Numbered from the stretch's first letter, positions 15,205 through 24,212 are shown. The stretch: DNA of 64,000 nucleotides from Streptomyces luteogriseus (GCF_014205055.1 NZ_JACHMS010000001.1:7344501-7408500); one strand, 5' to 3'. Notes: generated from the sequence alone by a model not told the origin. Translations and numbers: made by a program.

Positions 15205-16428
15205 TCAGTAGCGCGCCGCCGTCCCGAGGTACTGCTCGGCGAAGGCGGCGGCCGCCGTGGGCGAGGTGAACAGACGGCGCAGCCGGGCGAGTGCGGTGCC
15301 CGCGCGGAACGGGTCGCCCGCCGCCGTGCCGTGGTACACCTCGGACAGCCACTGCGAGAACTCCTGGTAGTCCCACACGCGCCGCAGACACGCCTGCGCG
15401 TAGCCGTCGAGGCCGCTGCCGTCACCGGTGGTGAGCCACGCGACCAGGGCGTCGCCGAGCAGGAAGGCGTCGTGCAGGGCGAGGTTCATGCCCTTGGCGG
15501 CGATCGGGGCGACCAGATGGGCCGCGTCGCCGGCGAGGAAGAGCCGGCCGTGCGCCATCGGCTCGACCACGTAGTCGTGCATGTCCAGCACGCGCTTCTC
15601 GATCAGCCGGCCCTCGGCCAGCGGCGGCACACCGGCCGCCCCGAGCCGCTCCCGCAGCTCCGACCAGACGCGCTCGTGCGGCCAGTTCTCCACGTCGTCG
15701 CCCGGCGGGCACTGGAGGTAGTAGCGGGTCACCTCGGGGCTGCGGGGCATCTGACCGGCGAAGCCGCGCTCGTGGCAGCCGAACAGCACGCAGTCGGTGG
15801 ACGGCGGCGCCTCGGCGAGCAGCGCCAGCCAGCCGATACCGTAGTCGTGCCGCGCGATCCGCACCCGCTCGGGCGGGAGCGCGGCTCGGCTCACCCCGCG
15901 GGCCCCGTCACAGCCCGCGACGAAATCGCAGTGCACGACCTGGAGTTCACCCGTCCCGGGGCAGATGTACGACACCCACGGCCGGTCGGTGTCGGCGTCG
16001 TGGACGTGCACGTCCCGGACGCCGAAGCGGATCGCGCCGCCCCGGACGTCGGCGTACTCGCGCACCAGGTCCGTCACCAGCAACGGCTGTGGATAGACGA
16101 AATGGTGACTGCCCGTCAACTCACCGTACGGGAACCGGTACCGCTCGCCGTCGAAGCGGAACTCGCACGCGGTGTGCAGTTCGGCGCGGTCCAGCAGGTT
16201 GCGGGCGAGGCCCCGCTTCTCCAGACCGTGTACGGCCCACTCCTCGATGACCCCGGCCCGGGGCCGCTGTTCGATGAACTCCCGGGTCTCGGTCTCCAGC
16301 ACCAGGCAGTCCACGGACGCGGCACGCAGGATGCTGCCGACGGTCAGACCCGCGGGGCCGGCGCCCACGACAACGACCGAAAAGCGTTGCGGGGCACCGG
16401 AGTCGGCGGACGGAAGGGGGCGGGTCAT
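15205..16428 (-). CDS. pobA: FAD-dependent aromatic hydroxylase, PobA-like (4-hydroxybenzoate 3-monooxygenase)
   Basis: 407 aa, close to the roughly 395 aa of PobA. The FAD-binding GAGPAGLTVGSILR is at residues about 22-35, CDGARGVSRAALP (the DG fingerprint) near 180, and LFLAGDAAHLVAPIAAKGMNLALHDAFLL near 290. VYPQPLLVTDLV and the lack of a long C-terminal domain fit the PobA group rather than the polyketide hydroxylases. It would convert 4-hydroxybenzoate to protocatechuate with NADPH and O2. No pca genes are nearby. The stop lies 11 bases from the convergent ArsR stop. Confidence 0.85.
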   Translation of the reverse strand: MTRPLPSADSGAPQRFSVVVVGAGPAGLTVGSILRAASVDCLVLETETREFIEQRPRAGVIEEWAVHGLEKRGLARNLLDRAELHTACEFRFDGERYRFPYGELTGSHHFVYPQPLLVTDLVREYADVRGGAIRFGVRDVHVHDADTDRPWVSYICPGTGELQVVHCDFVAGCDGARGVSRAALPPERVRIARHDYGIGWLALLAEAPPSTDCVLFGCHERGFAGQMPRSPEVTRYYLQCPPGDDVENWPHERVWSELRERLGAAGVPPLAEGRLIEKRVLDMHDYVVEPMAHGRLFLAGDAAHLVAPIAAKGMNLALHDAFLLGDALVAWLTTGDGSGLDGYAQACLRRVWDYQEFSQWLSEVYHGTAAGDPFRAGTALARLRRLFTSPTAAAAFAEQYLGTAARY

Positions 16429-16450
16429 GCGCACATTATGGAGGCCGCTC

Positions 16451-16895
16451 TCAGTGCACGGGCACCTCCGCGACGGCCAGCTCCTCGATGCTCCGCTCGA
16501 TCTCCCCGGCCAGGGAGGCCGAGGCCGGGGCCCAGTAGTAGATGGCCGGCGAAAACACCGCGATGACCAGGATGTCCCACCCCAGGGCGAGGTGCCCCCG
16601 GCCGCCGAAGCCGCCCTGCCAGGAGATGACGCCCAGGCCCAGCAGATGGACGGGCAGCCACCGGGCGGCCTTCCAGTCGAGCCGGGGCGCATCGGGCAGA
16701 CCCTTGCGCGTGGCGTACCAGGCGTAGCCGCCGAGCAGGACGTAGCCGAAAACGATGGCCACGCCGAGCCGCCACAGGGTGCCCCCAGGTGGACCAGTAG
16801 ATGATGAGGTTGGCCACCACGAACGACAGCGGCGAGCGGACCTTCCCGCCGGGCAGTCGGTAGGGGCGCTCCCGGTGCGGCAGCCGGTCCGCGAA
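16451..16895 (-). pseudogene. Decayed C-terminal remnant of an APC-family amino acid permease
   Basis: Reading on the minus strand, one frame gives PHRERPYRLPGGKVRSPLSF and VVANLIIYWSTWG; then a shift in the C-run at 16782-16786 is needed to continue as TLWRLGVAIVFGYVLLGGYAWYATRK. The downstream frame then continues through LPVHLLGLGVISWQGGFGG to the end at 16451. Joined, these match the last three membrane segments and tail of APC permeases. About two thirds of the protein, including the substrate site, is missing. It sits directly behind the CoA-binding gene, in the same frame as that gene's stop. It is clearly non-functional. Confidence 0.8.
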
Positions 16896-16928
16896 CCGCC
16901 CGGGCGCGGGTGTTTCCTGGCGAACGCT

Positions 16929-17357
16929 TCAGGGTTTCTGTACGCCGTGATGAGACAGCCGTGGGATCTCGATCGCCGGGCAGCGGTCCATCACCATCTC
17001 CAGGCCCGCCGCGCGGGTCCGCTCGTACGCCGCCTCGTCGATGACGTCGAGCTGGAACCAGACGCCCTTCGCGCCCTTGGCGACCGCCTCGTCCGCGACG
17101 GCCCCGGCGAGGTCGCTGTTCACGAACACGTCGACGACGTCCACGTCGAAGGGGATGTCCGCCAGGCTCGCGTACCCCTGCTCCCCGTGCACCGTCTCCG
17201 CCTTCGGGTGCACCGGCACGACGCGCTTGCCGAAGCGCTGGAGCACGGCCGCGACGCCGTACGCCGCGCGCCGCTGGTTCGACGACAGGCCCACCACGGC
17301 CCAGGTGTCGCCGAGCTCGGTGAGGATCCTGCGGACCGTTGCCTCGTCGCCGTACAC
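16929..17357 (-). CDS. CoA-binding domain protein (YccU family)
   Basis: 142 aa from the GTG at 17357, with GGAGG about eight bases before it. It is a single Rossmann-type CoA-binding domain: WAVVGLSSNQRRAAYGVAAVLQRFGKRVVPVHP at residues 20-50 is the signature, followed by DVVDVFVNSDLAGAVADEAVAKGAKGVWFQLDV and a conserved Cys in MDRCPAIE near the end. Such proteins resemble the CoA-binding domain of succinyl-CoA synthetase; the bacterial YccU group has no firm function. The permease remnant follows immediately. Confidence 0.88.
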   Translation of the reverse strand: MYGDEATVRRILTELGDTWAVVGLSSNQRRAAYGVAAVLQRFGKRVVPVHPKAETVHGEQGYASLADIPFDVDVVDVFVNSDLAGAVADEAVAKGAKGVWFQLDVIDEAAYERTRAAGLEMVMDRCPAIEIPRLSHHGVQKP

Positions 17358-17437
17358 CGGCGGCCTCCTCGGAAGTCGTGGACGAACTGCTCCTCGTGCA
17401 ACGGCGCCGGACGCGCGGTGATTCCCCGGGCGGCCTC

Positions 17438-17642
17438 CGTGATAGCTTGCCGAGGCCAGTCGAACCCATGTACGTGGGTCAGGGAATCCGGTGCGAATCC
17501 GGAACTGACGCGCAGCGGTGAGGGGGACGGGCGGGGCCTCGGCCACTGGACTCCCTCGTGGACGTCCGGGAAGGCGCTCCGATCCGGGTGATCCCGAGTC
17601 CGAAGACCTGCTGGCGGCCCCCGCGGCCGCGTGCGGCGGGGG
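17438..17642 (+). promoter_or_regulatory. Cobalamin (B12) riboswitch upstream of the btu-like operon
   Basis: Conserved aptamer elements appear in order: GGGAATCCGGTGCGAATCC (17482-17500), ACTGACGCGCAGCGGTGAG (17504-17522) and the B12-box-like GAGTCCGAAGACCTGC (17596-17611). A possible expression-platform hairpin pairs CCCCCGC (17618-17624) with GCGGGGG (17636-17642), upstream of the GTG start at 17699. In known cases adenosylcobalamin binding turns the downstream gene off. The target here is an ABC uptake system, which supports cobalamin or a precursor as its substrate. Confidence 0.92.
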
Positions 17643-17698
17643 AGCACCGTACGACCGGGCTCCGCGAATGGGCCCTCGACGCCTGAGGACTGGTTCCC

Positions 17699-18715
17699 GT
17701 GCCCCTCGCCCGACCCGCCCGTGCCGCCGCCCTGCTCGCGGCCGGCTCCCTGCTCCTGACCGGCTGCGGCGGCGCCGCGTCCACCGACGCCAAGGCGGCA
17801 GTCACCCTCACCAACTGCGGGCACGAGGTCCGCGTCGCCGCCCCGCCGCGCCACGCCGTGTCCCTTAACCAGGGCACCACCGAGATCCTGCTCTCCCTCG
17901 GCCTCGCCGACCGCCTCGCGGGCACGGCCACCTGGACCGACCCCGTGATGAAGGGGCTGGAGAAGGCCGACGCGAAGGTGCCGCGCCTCGCCGACAACAA
18001 CCCGTCCTTCGAACGCGTCCTGGACACCGAGCCCGACTTCGTCGCCGCGTCCTTCGTCTCCACCCTCGGCAAGGGCGGCGTCGCCACCCGCGAGCAGTTC
18101 GAGAAACTCGGTGTCCCCACCTACGTCTCCCCGTCCGACTGCGCCGGCAAGGACAACTCGGGCGGCGGCGACGGCGCCCGCGACAAGGCCCTGGACATCG
18201 ACACCGTCTACGGCGAAGTCCGGGACCTCGCGACCGTGTTCGGGGTGAAGAAGCGCGGCGACGCACTCGTGGCCTCGCTCCAGCAGCGCATGAAGAAGGC
18301 CACGGCCGGCATCGACGCCTCCGACGTCACCCTCCTCTACTGGTTCGCGAACTCCGAGTCGCCCTACCTGGCGGGCTGTTGCGGGGCGCCCGGCATCATC
18401 ACCCGGGCCCTCGGCGCGAAGAACGTCTTCGACGACACGCACGAGGAGTGGCCGCAGGTCAACTGGGAGACCGTCGCCGACCGTGACCCCGACGTCCTGG
18501 TCATCGGCGACCTGACCCGCAAGTCCCAGACCGCCGAGTCGGCCGCGAAGAAGATCGCCTTCCTGGAGTCCAACCCCGTCACGAGGACCATGGACGCCGT
18601 CCGGCACAAGCGGTACGTGCTCCTCAGCGGGCAGGCCATGAACCCGACCATCCGCACCGTCGAGGGTGTGGAGCAGGTCGCCGCCGGGCTGCGCCGGTTC
18701 GGACTGGTGAAGTGA
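17699..18715 (+). CDS. btuF: Cobalamin-type ABC transporter substrate-binding lipoprotein
   Basis: 338 aa from the GTG at 17699. The signal peptide ends in the lipobox LLLTGCGG (Cys22 lipidated). The mature protein is a periplasmic-binding-protein type III (BtuF/FepB) fold: TNCGHEVRVAAPPRHAVSLNQGTTEILLSLGLADRLAGTA, then DFVAASFV and a long linking helix. Binding proteins of this class deliver vitamin B12, iron chelates or haem. The B12 riboswitch just upstream makes cobalamin or a corrinoid the best candidate. The stop overlaps the next start (GTGA at 18712-18715), so translation is coupled. Confidence 0.88.
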   Translation: MPLARPARAAALLAAGSLLLTGCGGAASTDAKAAVTLTNCGHEVRVAAPPRHAVSLNQGTTEILLSLGLADRLAGTATWTDPVMKGLEKADAKVPRLADNNPSFERVLDTEPDFVAASFVSTLGKGGVATREQFEKLGVPTYVSPSDCAGKDNSGGGDGARDKALDIDTVYGEVRDLATVFGVKKRGDALVASLQQRMKKATAGIDASDVTLLYWFANSESPYLAGCCGAPGIITRALGAKNVFDDTHEEWPQVNWETVADRDPDVLVIGDLTRKSQTAESAAKKIAFLESNPVTRTMDAVRHKRYVLLSGQAMNPTIRTVEGVEQVAAGLRRFGLVK

Positions 18716-19764
18716 CCGCCCAGGGTCTGCCTGCTGTCGGGACCAGGCCCCGGCGCCGGGCAGGACTCGTGCTCGGCGCGGCCGGGACCGTCGCGCTCGT
18801 CGTCTCCCTCGCCGTGGCCATCACCATCGGTCCCGCCGACATCGGCGTCGGTGACGTGTGGTCCGTGGTGGCCGCCCATCTCGGCCTCGGCAGCTCGGAG
18901 CTGACGCCGATCCGGGACGGGATCGTCTGGCAGCTGCGACTGCCCCGCACCCTGCTCGCCGCCGTGTGCGGGGCCGGACTCGCCGTGTGCGGTGCGGTGA
19001 TGCAGTCGCTGCTGCGCAACCCGCTGGCCGACCCCTTCGTGCTCGGGGTGTCCTCGGGCGCCTCCACCGGAGCGGTCCTCGTGGTCGTGCTGGGCGTGGG
19101 CGGCGGCGCCCTGTCGGTGTCCGGGGGCGCGTTCCTCGGCGCCCTGCTGTCGTTCGGGCTGGTGCTGCTGCTCAGCCACACCCTCGGCGGCACCACCGAC
19201 CGGGTCGTCCTCGCGGGCGTCGCCGCCATGCAGCTCTTCTCCGCCCTCACCTCCTTCGTCGTGATGACCTCCGCCGACGCCGAGACGACCCGAGGCGTGC
19301 TGTTCTGGCTCCTCGGCTCGCTCGGCGGCGCCGGCTGGACCGACGTGTGGCTGTGCGCTGCCGTACTGGCCGTGGCCCTGGTGGTCTGCCTGTCCTACGC
19401 CCGTACCCTCGACGCCTTCGCCTTCGGGCAGGACGCGGCGGCCGCGCTCGGGGTGTCCCTCGCCCGGACCCGTCTGGTGCTGCTGTGTGTCACGGCCCTG
19501 CTCACAGCCGCGCTGGTCAGCTCGGCCGGGGCGATCGGCTTCGTCGGCCTGGTCCTGCCGCACGCCGCGCGGGCCCTGACCGGACCCGGGCACACGCGGC
19601 TGCTGCCGGTCACCGCCCTCGCGGGAGCGGTGTTCCTCGTGTGGGTGGACACCCTGGCCCGCACCGTCCTCGATCCGCAGGAGGTCCCGGTGGGGGTCGT
19701 GACGTCACTGATCGGGGTGCCGGCCTTCGTGGCGGTGCTGTACCGGACGAGGAGAGTGCGATGA
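18712..19764 (+). CDS. btuC: ABC transporter permease of the BtuCD/FecCD type
   Basis: 350 aa, GTG start within a four-base GTGA overlap with the binding-protein gene. About nine or ten membrane helices fit FecCD/BtuC permeases. The family hallmarks are visible: RLPRTLLAAVCGAGLAVCGAVMQSLLRNPLADP, LGVSSGASTGAVL, and the ATPase-coupling loop GFVGLVLPHAARALTGPGH. It forms a homodimeric pore with the ATPase encoded next. Its stop overlaps the next start as ATGA. Confidence 0.92.
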   Translation: MTAQGLPAVGTRPRRRAGLVLGAAGTVALVVSLAVAITIGPADIGVGDVWSVVAAHLGLGSSELTPIRDGIVWQLRLPRTLLAAVCGAGLAVCGAVMQSLLRNPLADPFVLGVSSGASTGAVLVVVLGVGGGALSVSGGAFLGALLSFGLVLLLSHTLGGTTDRVVLAGVAAMQLFSALTSFVVMTSADAETTRGVLFWLLGSLGGAGWTDVWLCAAVLAVALVVCLSYARTLDAFAFGQDAAAALGVSLARTRLVLLCVTALLTAALVSSAGAIGFVGLVLPHAARALTGPGHTRLLPVTALAGAVFLVWVDTLARTVLDPQEVPVGVVTSLIGVPAFVAVLYRTRRVR

Positions 19765-20594
19765 GTGACACGGGGGCGGCGGTGGAGGCGGAGGGCGCGG
19801 TGAGCGGGGCGGAGGCACCGGTGGCGGGGCTGCGGGCCGAGCGGGTCAGCCGCCGCGCCGACGGGCGTCTCATTCTGGACGGCGTCGCCCTCGCGCCGGA
19901 GACCGGCTCCACGGTCGGCGTCCTCGGACCCAACGGCTCCGGCAAGTCCACGCTGCTGCGGCTGCTGGCCGGGCTGCTCACGCCGACCTCGGGAGTCGTC
20001 ACCCTCGACGGCACACCGCTGGGCGACCTGCCCCGCCGCACGGTCGCCCGGCGCCTCGCCGTGGTCGAGCAACAGTCAGACACCCAGATCGAGTTGACGG
20101 TCGAGGACGTCGTACGGCTGGGCCGCGTCCCGCACCGCCGCGCCTGGACCCCCGCCTCGGCGGACGACGAACGGGCGGTGCGCGCCGCCCTGGAGCGCAC
20201 GGGCCTCGACGCCCGGGCCGGACAGCCCTGGCACACCCTCTCGGGCGGCGAACGCCAGCGGGTGCAGATCGCCCGCGCGCTCGCCCAGGAGCCCCGCGAA
20301 CTCCTCCTCGACGAGCCCACCAACCACCTCGACATCCACCACCAGCTCGACCTCCTCGCTCTGATCACGGGCCTGCCGGTCACCACCGTGGTGGCCCTGC
20401 ACGACCTCAACCTCGCCGCGATGTACTGCGATCGGGTCGTCGTGCTGTCCGCGGGGCGGGTCGTGGCCGCGGGCACTCCGGGCGACGTGCTCACGGCGGA
20501 GCTCATGGCCGACGTGTACGGGGTGCGGGCCGCCGTCAGCAGCGAAGGGCCCGAGGGCCGGCCTCATGTGCGGTTCCTGGGCACGCTGGTCTGA
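19761..20594 (+). CDS. btuD: ABC transporter ATP-binding protein (cobalamin/iron-chelate type)
   Basis: 277 aa from the ATG at 19761, inside an ATGA overlap with the permease. It has Walker A GPNGSGKSTLLRLL at about residues 56-69, the Q-loop VVEQQSD, the signature LSGGERQRVQIARAL, Walker B ELLLDEPTNHLD and the H-loop VVALHDLNLAAMYCD. It belongs to the FepC/BtuD group. The first 30 residues are an acidic, low-complexity extension. It completes the riboswitch-controlled operon; no cobalamin biosynthesis gene follows in the same unit. Confidence 0.92.
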   Translation: MSDTGAAVEAEGAVSGAEAPVAGLRAERVSRRADGRLILDGVALAPETGSTVGVLGPNGSGKSTLLRLLAGLLTPTSGVVTLDGTPLGDLPRRTVARRLAVVEQQSDTQIELTVEDVVRLGRVPHRRAWTPASADDERAVRAALERTGLDARAGQPWHTLSGGERQRVQIARALAQEPRELLLDEPTNHLDIHHQLDLLALITGLPVTTVVALHDLNLAAMYCDRVVVLSAGRVVAAGTPGDVLTAELMADVYGVRAAVSSEGPEGRPHVRFLGTLV

Positions 20595-20696
20595 CTGGGG
20601 CGGCCGGGCGCGCCATTGGTGGGGCGATTCCGCCACGGTGGCCGGAAAACGCCGAACCTGCCTGCGCGTGCCCGCCCGCCCGCCTACGCTCGCCTC

Positions 20697-21413
20697 GTGC
20701 TGCGCATCATCGACGCCCGAACCCGTGAGCCGGTCGACGCCGCCCCGGCCCGCCGGGGCCTGACCCGTGTCGAGGTGCACGCACCCGGCTCCGACACGAC
20801 GAACCTGCGCGTGCTGCTCGTCGGGGACCTGCTCGTCCGGACCCTGGAGCTCGGCGGCACGCCGGTGTGGGCCCTGCTGACCGGCGGCCGCCGACAGGCG
20901 GAGCTGCGTGCGGGCGCCACGACACTCGGCATCCGCCCCTTCGAGGACAGCCCCGACGTCGGTGCCGGACTGGGCGAGTCCCAGGTCGTCCACGTCACCA
21001 CCGAGGGCGGGACGGCACCCGACGGGGTGCGGATCTCCGTAGCGCCCGTGGAGCCCGGCCCGCCGGGCCACTGCGACCCCGCCGTCCTGCGCCTCGCCCT
21101 GATCACCCGGCACCACAGCACCCCCGTCCGGCTGGAGGAAGCCGTACTCGACGACGCCCGCGGCACCCTCGCCCGCTGGCGGGGCTCGGTCGCCCGCTGG
21201 GCGCGGCAGCCCTCGCGGCCGGTCCCCGACGACGTGCGGGGCCGGCTGCGCGACGCCTGGGACGACGACCTGGACGTCCCGCGGGTGCTGGACGTCCTGC
21301 GTCAGGTAGAGACCGAACCGGATCTGGCGGACGGTGCCCGCTTCGAGACCTACGCCTACGCCGACCGGCTCCTCGGCCTCGACCTCACCCGCGACCTGGG
21401 ATCCCCGTCGTGA
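20697..21413 (+). CDS. Protein resembling pieces of cysteinyl-tRNA synthetase, unknown function
   Basis: 238 aa from the GTG at 20697. The C-terminal 100 residues (RLEEAVLDDARGTLARWRGSVARW and DAWDDDLDVPRVLDVLRQVE) look like the helical DALR-type region of class I cysteinyl-tRNA synthetase, where DDDLDVPRVL corresponds to the MDDDFNTP-like stretch. The N-terminal half contains GLGESQVVHVTTEGGT but I find no HIGH or KMSKS motif, and the protein is half the enzyme's length. It cannot be an active synthetase as it stands. It overlaps the SixA-like gene by four bases, suggesting translational coupling. Confidence 0.55.
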   Translation: MLRIIDARTREPVDAAPARRGLTRVEVHAPGSDTTNLRVLLVGDLLVRTLELGGTPVWALLTGGRRQAELRAGATTLGIRPFEDSPDVGAGLGESQVVHVTTEGGTAPDGVRISVAPVEPGPPGHCDPAVLRLALITRHHSTPVRLEEAVLDDARGTLARWRGSVARWARQPSRPVPDDVRGRLRDAWDDDLDVPRVLDVLRQVETEPDLADGARFETYAYADRLLGLDLTRDLGSPS

Positions 21414-21952
21414 TCGAACGCGCCGGAGCCGGCCCGCTGCGCCGCCTGATCGTGCTGCGGCACGCCAAGTCCGCCTGGCCGCTGGACGTCGCCGACCACG
21501 AACGCCCCCTCGCCCCGCGCGGCCGCCGGGACGCCCCCGCTGCCGGGCGGGCCCTGGCCGACGCCGACCTCCTGCCGGATCTGGCGCTGTGCTCCACCGC
21601 CGTTCGCGCCCGGCGGACCTGGGACCTGGCCGCGGCCGAGTGGGGGACACCCCCGCCGGTCCGGCACGACCGGCGGCTGTACGCCGCCGGACCCTCCGGC
21701 CTGCTCGCCGTGGTGCACGAGGTGCCCGCCGAGGTGGAGACGCTGCTGCTGATCGGGCACAACCCGGGCCTGGAGGAACTGGTCCTGGCCCTCGCCGGTG
21801 ACGGCCTCGACGACACCCTGGAGCAGGTCCGCACGAAGTTCCCCACGTCGGCGATCGCCGTCCTGTCCTGGCGCGGCACGGCCTGGCGGGCCCTCGCCCC
21901 CGGCACCGCGCTGCTCACGTCCGTGACCGTGCCCCGGGGCGCGAAGAAGTAG
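21410..21952 (+). CDS. SixA-like histidine phosphatase
   Basis: 180 aa, GTG start overlapping the previous stop (GTGA). The RHG-type catalytic motif is LIVLRHAKSAWPLDVADHERPLAPRGRRDA at residues 12-41, with the phosphohistidine acceptor in RHAK. The second active-site His is in LLLIGHNPGLEELVLAL near 115. The family removes phosphate from histidine-phosphorylated proteins such as HPt domains; in actinobacteria the natural partner is usually unknown. The upstream partner is the CysRS-like protein. Confidence 0.9.
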   Translation: MIERAGAGPLRRLIVLRHAKSAWPLDVADHERPLAPRGRRDAPAAGRALADADLLPDLALCSTAVRARRTWDLAAAEWGTPPPVRHDRRLYAAGPSGLLAVVHEVPAEVETLLLIGHNPGLEELVLALAGDGLDDTLEQVRTKFPTSAIAVLSWRGTAWRALAPGTALLTSVTVPRGAKK

Positions 21953-21979
21953 CCCCGGGGCCGCGCATAGGCTGGCCGG

Positions 21980-22606
21980 ATGCCCGACGAATACCGCACG
22001 GTCGCCGGCGCCGGCGTGCACGAGACCGAGGTCAACCGCTCACGCTTCCTGTGCGCCCTCGCCCCGGCGGCCACCGAGCAGGAGGCCCAGGACTTCATCG
22101 CCGCGGTCCGCAAGGAGCACGCGGACGCCTCCCACAACTGCTGGGCCTACGTCATCGGCGCCGACGCCTCCGTCCAGAAGGCGAGCGACGACGGCGAACC
22201 CGGCGGCACCGCCGGCGTCCCCATGCTGCAGATGCTGCTGCGCCGCGACATGCGGTACGTCGTCGCCGTCGTCACCCGCTACTTCGGCGGGGTCAAACTC
22301 GGCGCCGGCGGGCTCATCCGGGCGTACGGCGGGGCGGTCGGCGAGGCCCTGGACAGCCTCGGCACCCGCACCCGCCGCAGGTACCGGCTGGCCACGGTCA
22401 CCGTCGACCACCAGCGGGCCGGCAAGCTCGAGAACGACCTGCGCACCGGCGGGCGCGAAGTCCGGGACGTGCGCTACGGGGACGCCGTCACCATCGAGAT
22501 CGCCCTCCCGGACGCCGACGTGCCCGCCTTCCGGTCCTGGCTCGCCGACGCCACCGCCGGTACGGCCGGCTTCGAGGCGGGCGGGGAGGCGTACGGGGAC
22601 GCCTGA
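21980..22606 (+). CDS. YigZ/IMPACT family protein
   Basis: 208 aa, ATG at 21980. The N-terminal UPF0029 domain shows the hallmark SHNCWAYVIG (residues about 45-55), DDGEPGGTAGVPMLQMLLR and VVTRYFGGVKLGAGGLIRAYGGAVGEAL. A small C-terminal DUF1949-type domain follows. The family is related to eukaryotic IMPACT, which acts in translation control; the bacterial role is not settled. The gene is 27 bases after the SixA-like gene and probably shares its transcript. Confidence 0.92.
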   Translation: MPDEYRTVAGAGVHETEVNRSRFLCALAPAATEQEAQDFIAAVRKEHADASHNCWAYVIGADASVQKASDDGEPGGTAGVPMLQMLLRRDMRYVVAVVTRYFGGVKLGAGGLIRAYGGAVGEALDSLGTRTRRRYRLATVTVDHQRAGKLENDLRTGGREVRDVRYGDAVTIEIALPDADVPAFRSWLADATAGTAGFEAGGEAYGDA

Positions 22607-22667
22607 CGGCGGCTCCGCCTCGCACACGGCGGTGCGGCACGGGCGGGGTCCGGTCGGTCCGCCGAGG

Positions 22668-24212
22668 TCAGCGGGGCCCGGTTCCGGTCCGGCCCTCGGC
22701 CCCCTCCCCGTCCTCGACCGACGCCCCCGCCGGGACGCGGCCCAGCCGGAACGCGAGCAGCGCCGTGCCGACGGCGAGGGCCGCGAGGACGTACGCGGTG
22801 CGGTCGAAGGCCTCCGCGAAGTCGGTCAGGTCCGTGTCCGGACCCGGCGACTGGGGATTGGTACCCAGGAAGCCGCGGTACAGGGCCCCGATGACGGCTA
22901 CCCCGAAGGCCATCCCCGCCTGGGTGACGGTGTTGAGCACACCGGACCCGGCGCCCGCGTCGTCCGGGTGGACCCGGGTGAGAACGGTGTCCACCAGGGG
23001 CGCGACGACCAGGCCCTGCCCCAGTCCGGACACGCCCATCACGGCGGCGAGCGCGACCGCCTGGTCCGAGCCGTCGAGGCCGGTGACGGCGGGCACGGCG
23101 ACGAGACCGGCCGCCATGACCAGGCCGCCCGCCACCGACACCCCGATACCGAACCGGGCGGCGAGCCTGCGGCACGCGGCCGAGGCGACGATGAACCCGA
23201 GGCCGAGCGGCACGAAGACCAGGCTCGCGGCCAGCGGGGTCTGCCTCAGGCCCGACTGGAGGTGATAGGTGAGCACCAGGAACAGCCCGGCGTTGCCCGA
23301 GAAGAACATCAGCACCGTGCCCATGCTGAGCGGGAACCCCCTGGCCCGCAGCAGCCGGGCCGGCAGCAGCGGGTCGTTTCCGGCGGCCTCCGTCCGGCGC
23401 TCCCAGCGCAGGAACGCCAGGGTGCCGACGGCGCCGAGGACGAAGCACGGGTACGTCCACCAGGGCCAGCCGTGCTCACCGCCGAGGATCAGCGGGATCA
23501 GGACGAGGGGCAGCAGCACGGCGGTGAAGGCCGCCCCGGCGATGTCCAGGCGCGGCCGGTCCGCGCTGCGGCTCTCGCTGACGACGGGCACGGCCGCGCA
23601 CAGGATCGCCGCGCCGATCGGCACGTTGATGAGGAAGATCATGCGCCAGCCCAGACCCGCCACGTCCAGGTCCAGCAGCAGGCCACCGCCGACGAGGCCG
23701 GCGATGACGCCCGCGCCGATGGAGGCGCCGTAGGCACCGACGGCCCGGGCGCGGTCGCGCTCGTGCACGAAGACGGCCCGGATGAGGGAGAGCACCTGCG
23801 GTGTCATCACCGCGGCCGACAGGCCCTGCAGCACCCGCGCCGCGATGAGTGTGCCCGGGCCGGGCGCGAGCGCGCACAGCAGGGACGTCAGGGTGAAGGC
23901 GGCCACGCCGTACTGGAAGGTGCGCTTGCGGCCGATCCGGTCGCCCAGACGGCCGCCGGTTACCATGCCCGCTGCGTAAGCGATCACGTACCCGTCGATC
24001 ACGAACTGGAGCTGGCCGAACCCGGCGTTCAGGTCCGCCTGGATCCCCGGAGCGGCGACGTTCACGATGAACATGTCGATCTGGCTCATGAACATCGCCA
24101 GCAGGACCACGGTGAGACCCGCCCAGTCCCGTCCGGTGGCTCGAGGAGGGCCGGTGGTGGTGGAGGCCCCGGCCGTGGCCTTCGGACTCGCTTTCCGTGT
24201 CACAGTGCGCAT
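22668..24212 (-). CDS. MFS drug exporter, DHA2 (14-TM, EmrB/QacA-like)
   Basis: 514 aa with about 14 hydrophobic segments. Motif A is GGRLGDRIGRKRTFQYG after helix 2, and the antiporter motif C region is near AYGASIGAGVIAGLVGGGLLLD in helix 5, both typical of the DHA2 family of proton-drug antiporters. The opening SQIDMFIVNVAAPGIQADL is the family's motif D1 region. It is divergent from a MarR regulator with a palindromic operator between them. The pump also borders the aromatic biosynthetic block, so export of that product is possible. Confidence 0.92.
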   Translation of the reverse strand: MRTVTRKASPKATAGASTTTGPPRATGRDWAGLTVVLLAMFMSQIDMFIVNVAAPGIQADLNAGFGQLQFVIDGYVIAYAAGMVTGGRLGDRIGRKRTFQYGVAAFTLTSLLCALAPGPGTLIAARVLQGLSAAVMTPQVLSLIRAVFVHERDRARAVGAYGASIGAGVIAGLVGGGLLLDLDVAGLGWRMIFLINVPIGAAILCAAVPVVSESRSADRPRLDIAGAAFTAVLLPLVLIPLILGGEHGWPWWTYPCFVLGAVGTLAFLRWERRTEAAGNDPLLPARLLRARGFPLSMGTVLMFFSGNAGLFLVLTYHLQSGLRQTPLAASLVFVPLGLGFIVASAACRRLAARFGIGVSVAGGLVMAAGLVAVPAVTGLDGSDQAVALAAVMGVSGLGQGLVVAPLVDTVLTRVHPDDAGAGSGVLNTVTQAGMAFGVAVIGALYRGFLGTNPQSPGPDTDLTDFAEAFDRTAYVLAALAVGTALLAFRLGRVPAGASVEDGEGAEGRTGTGPR

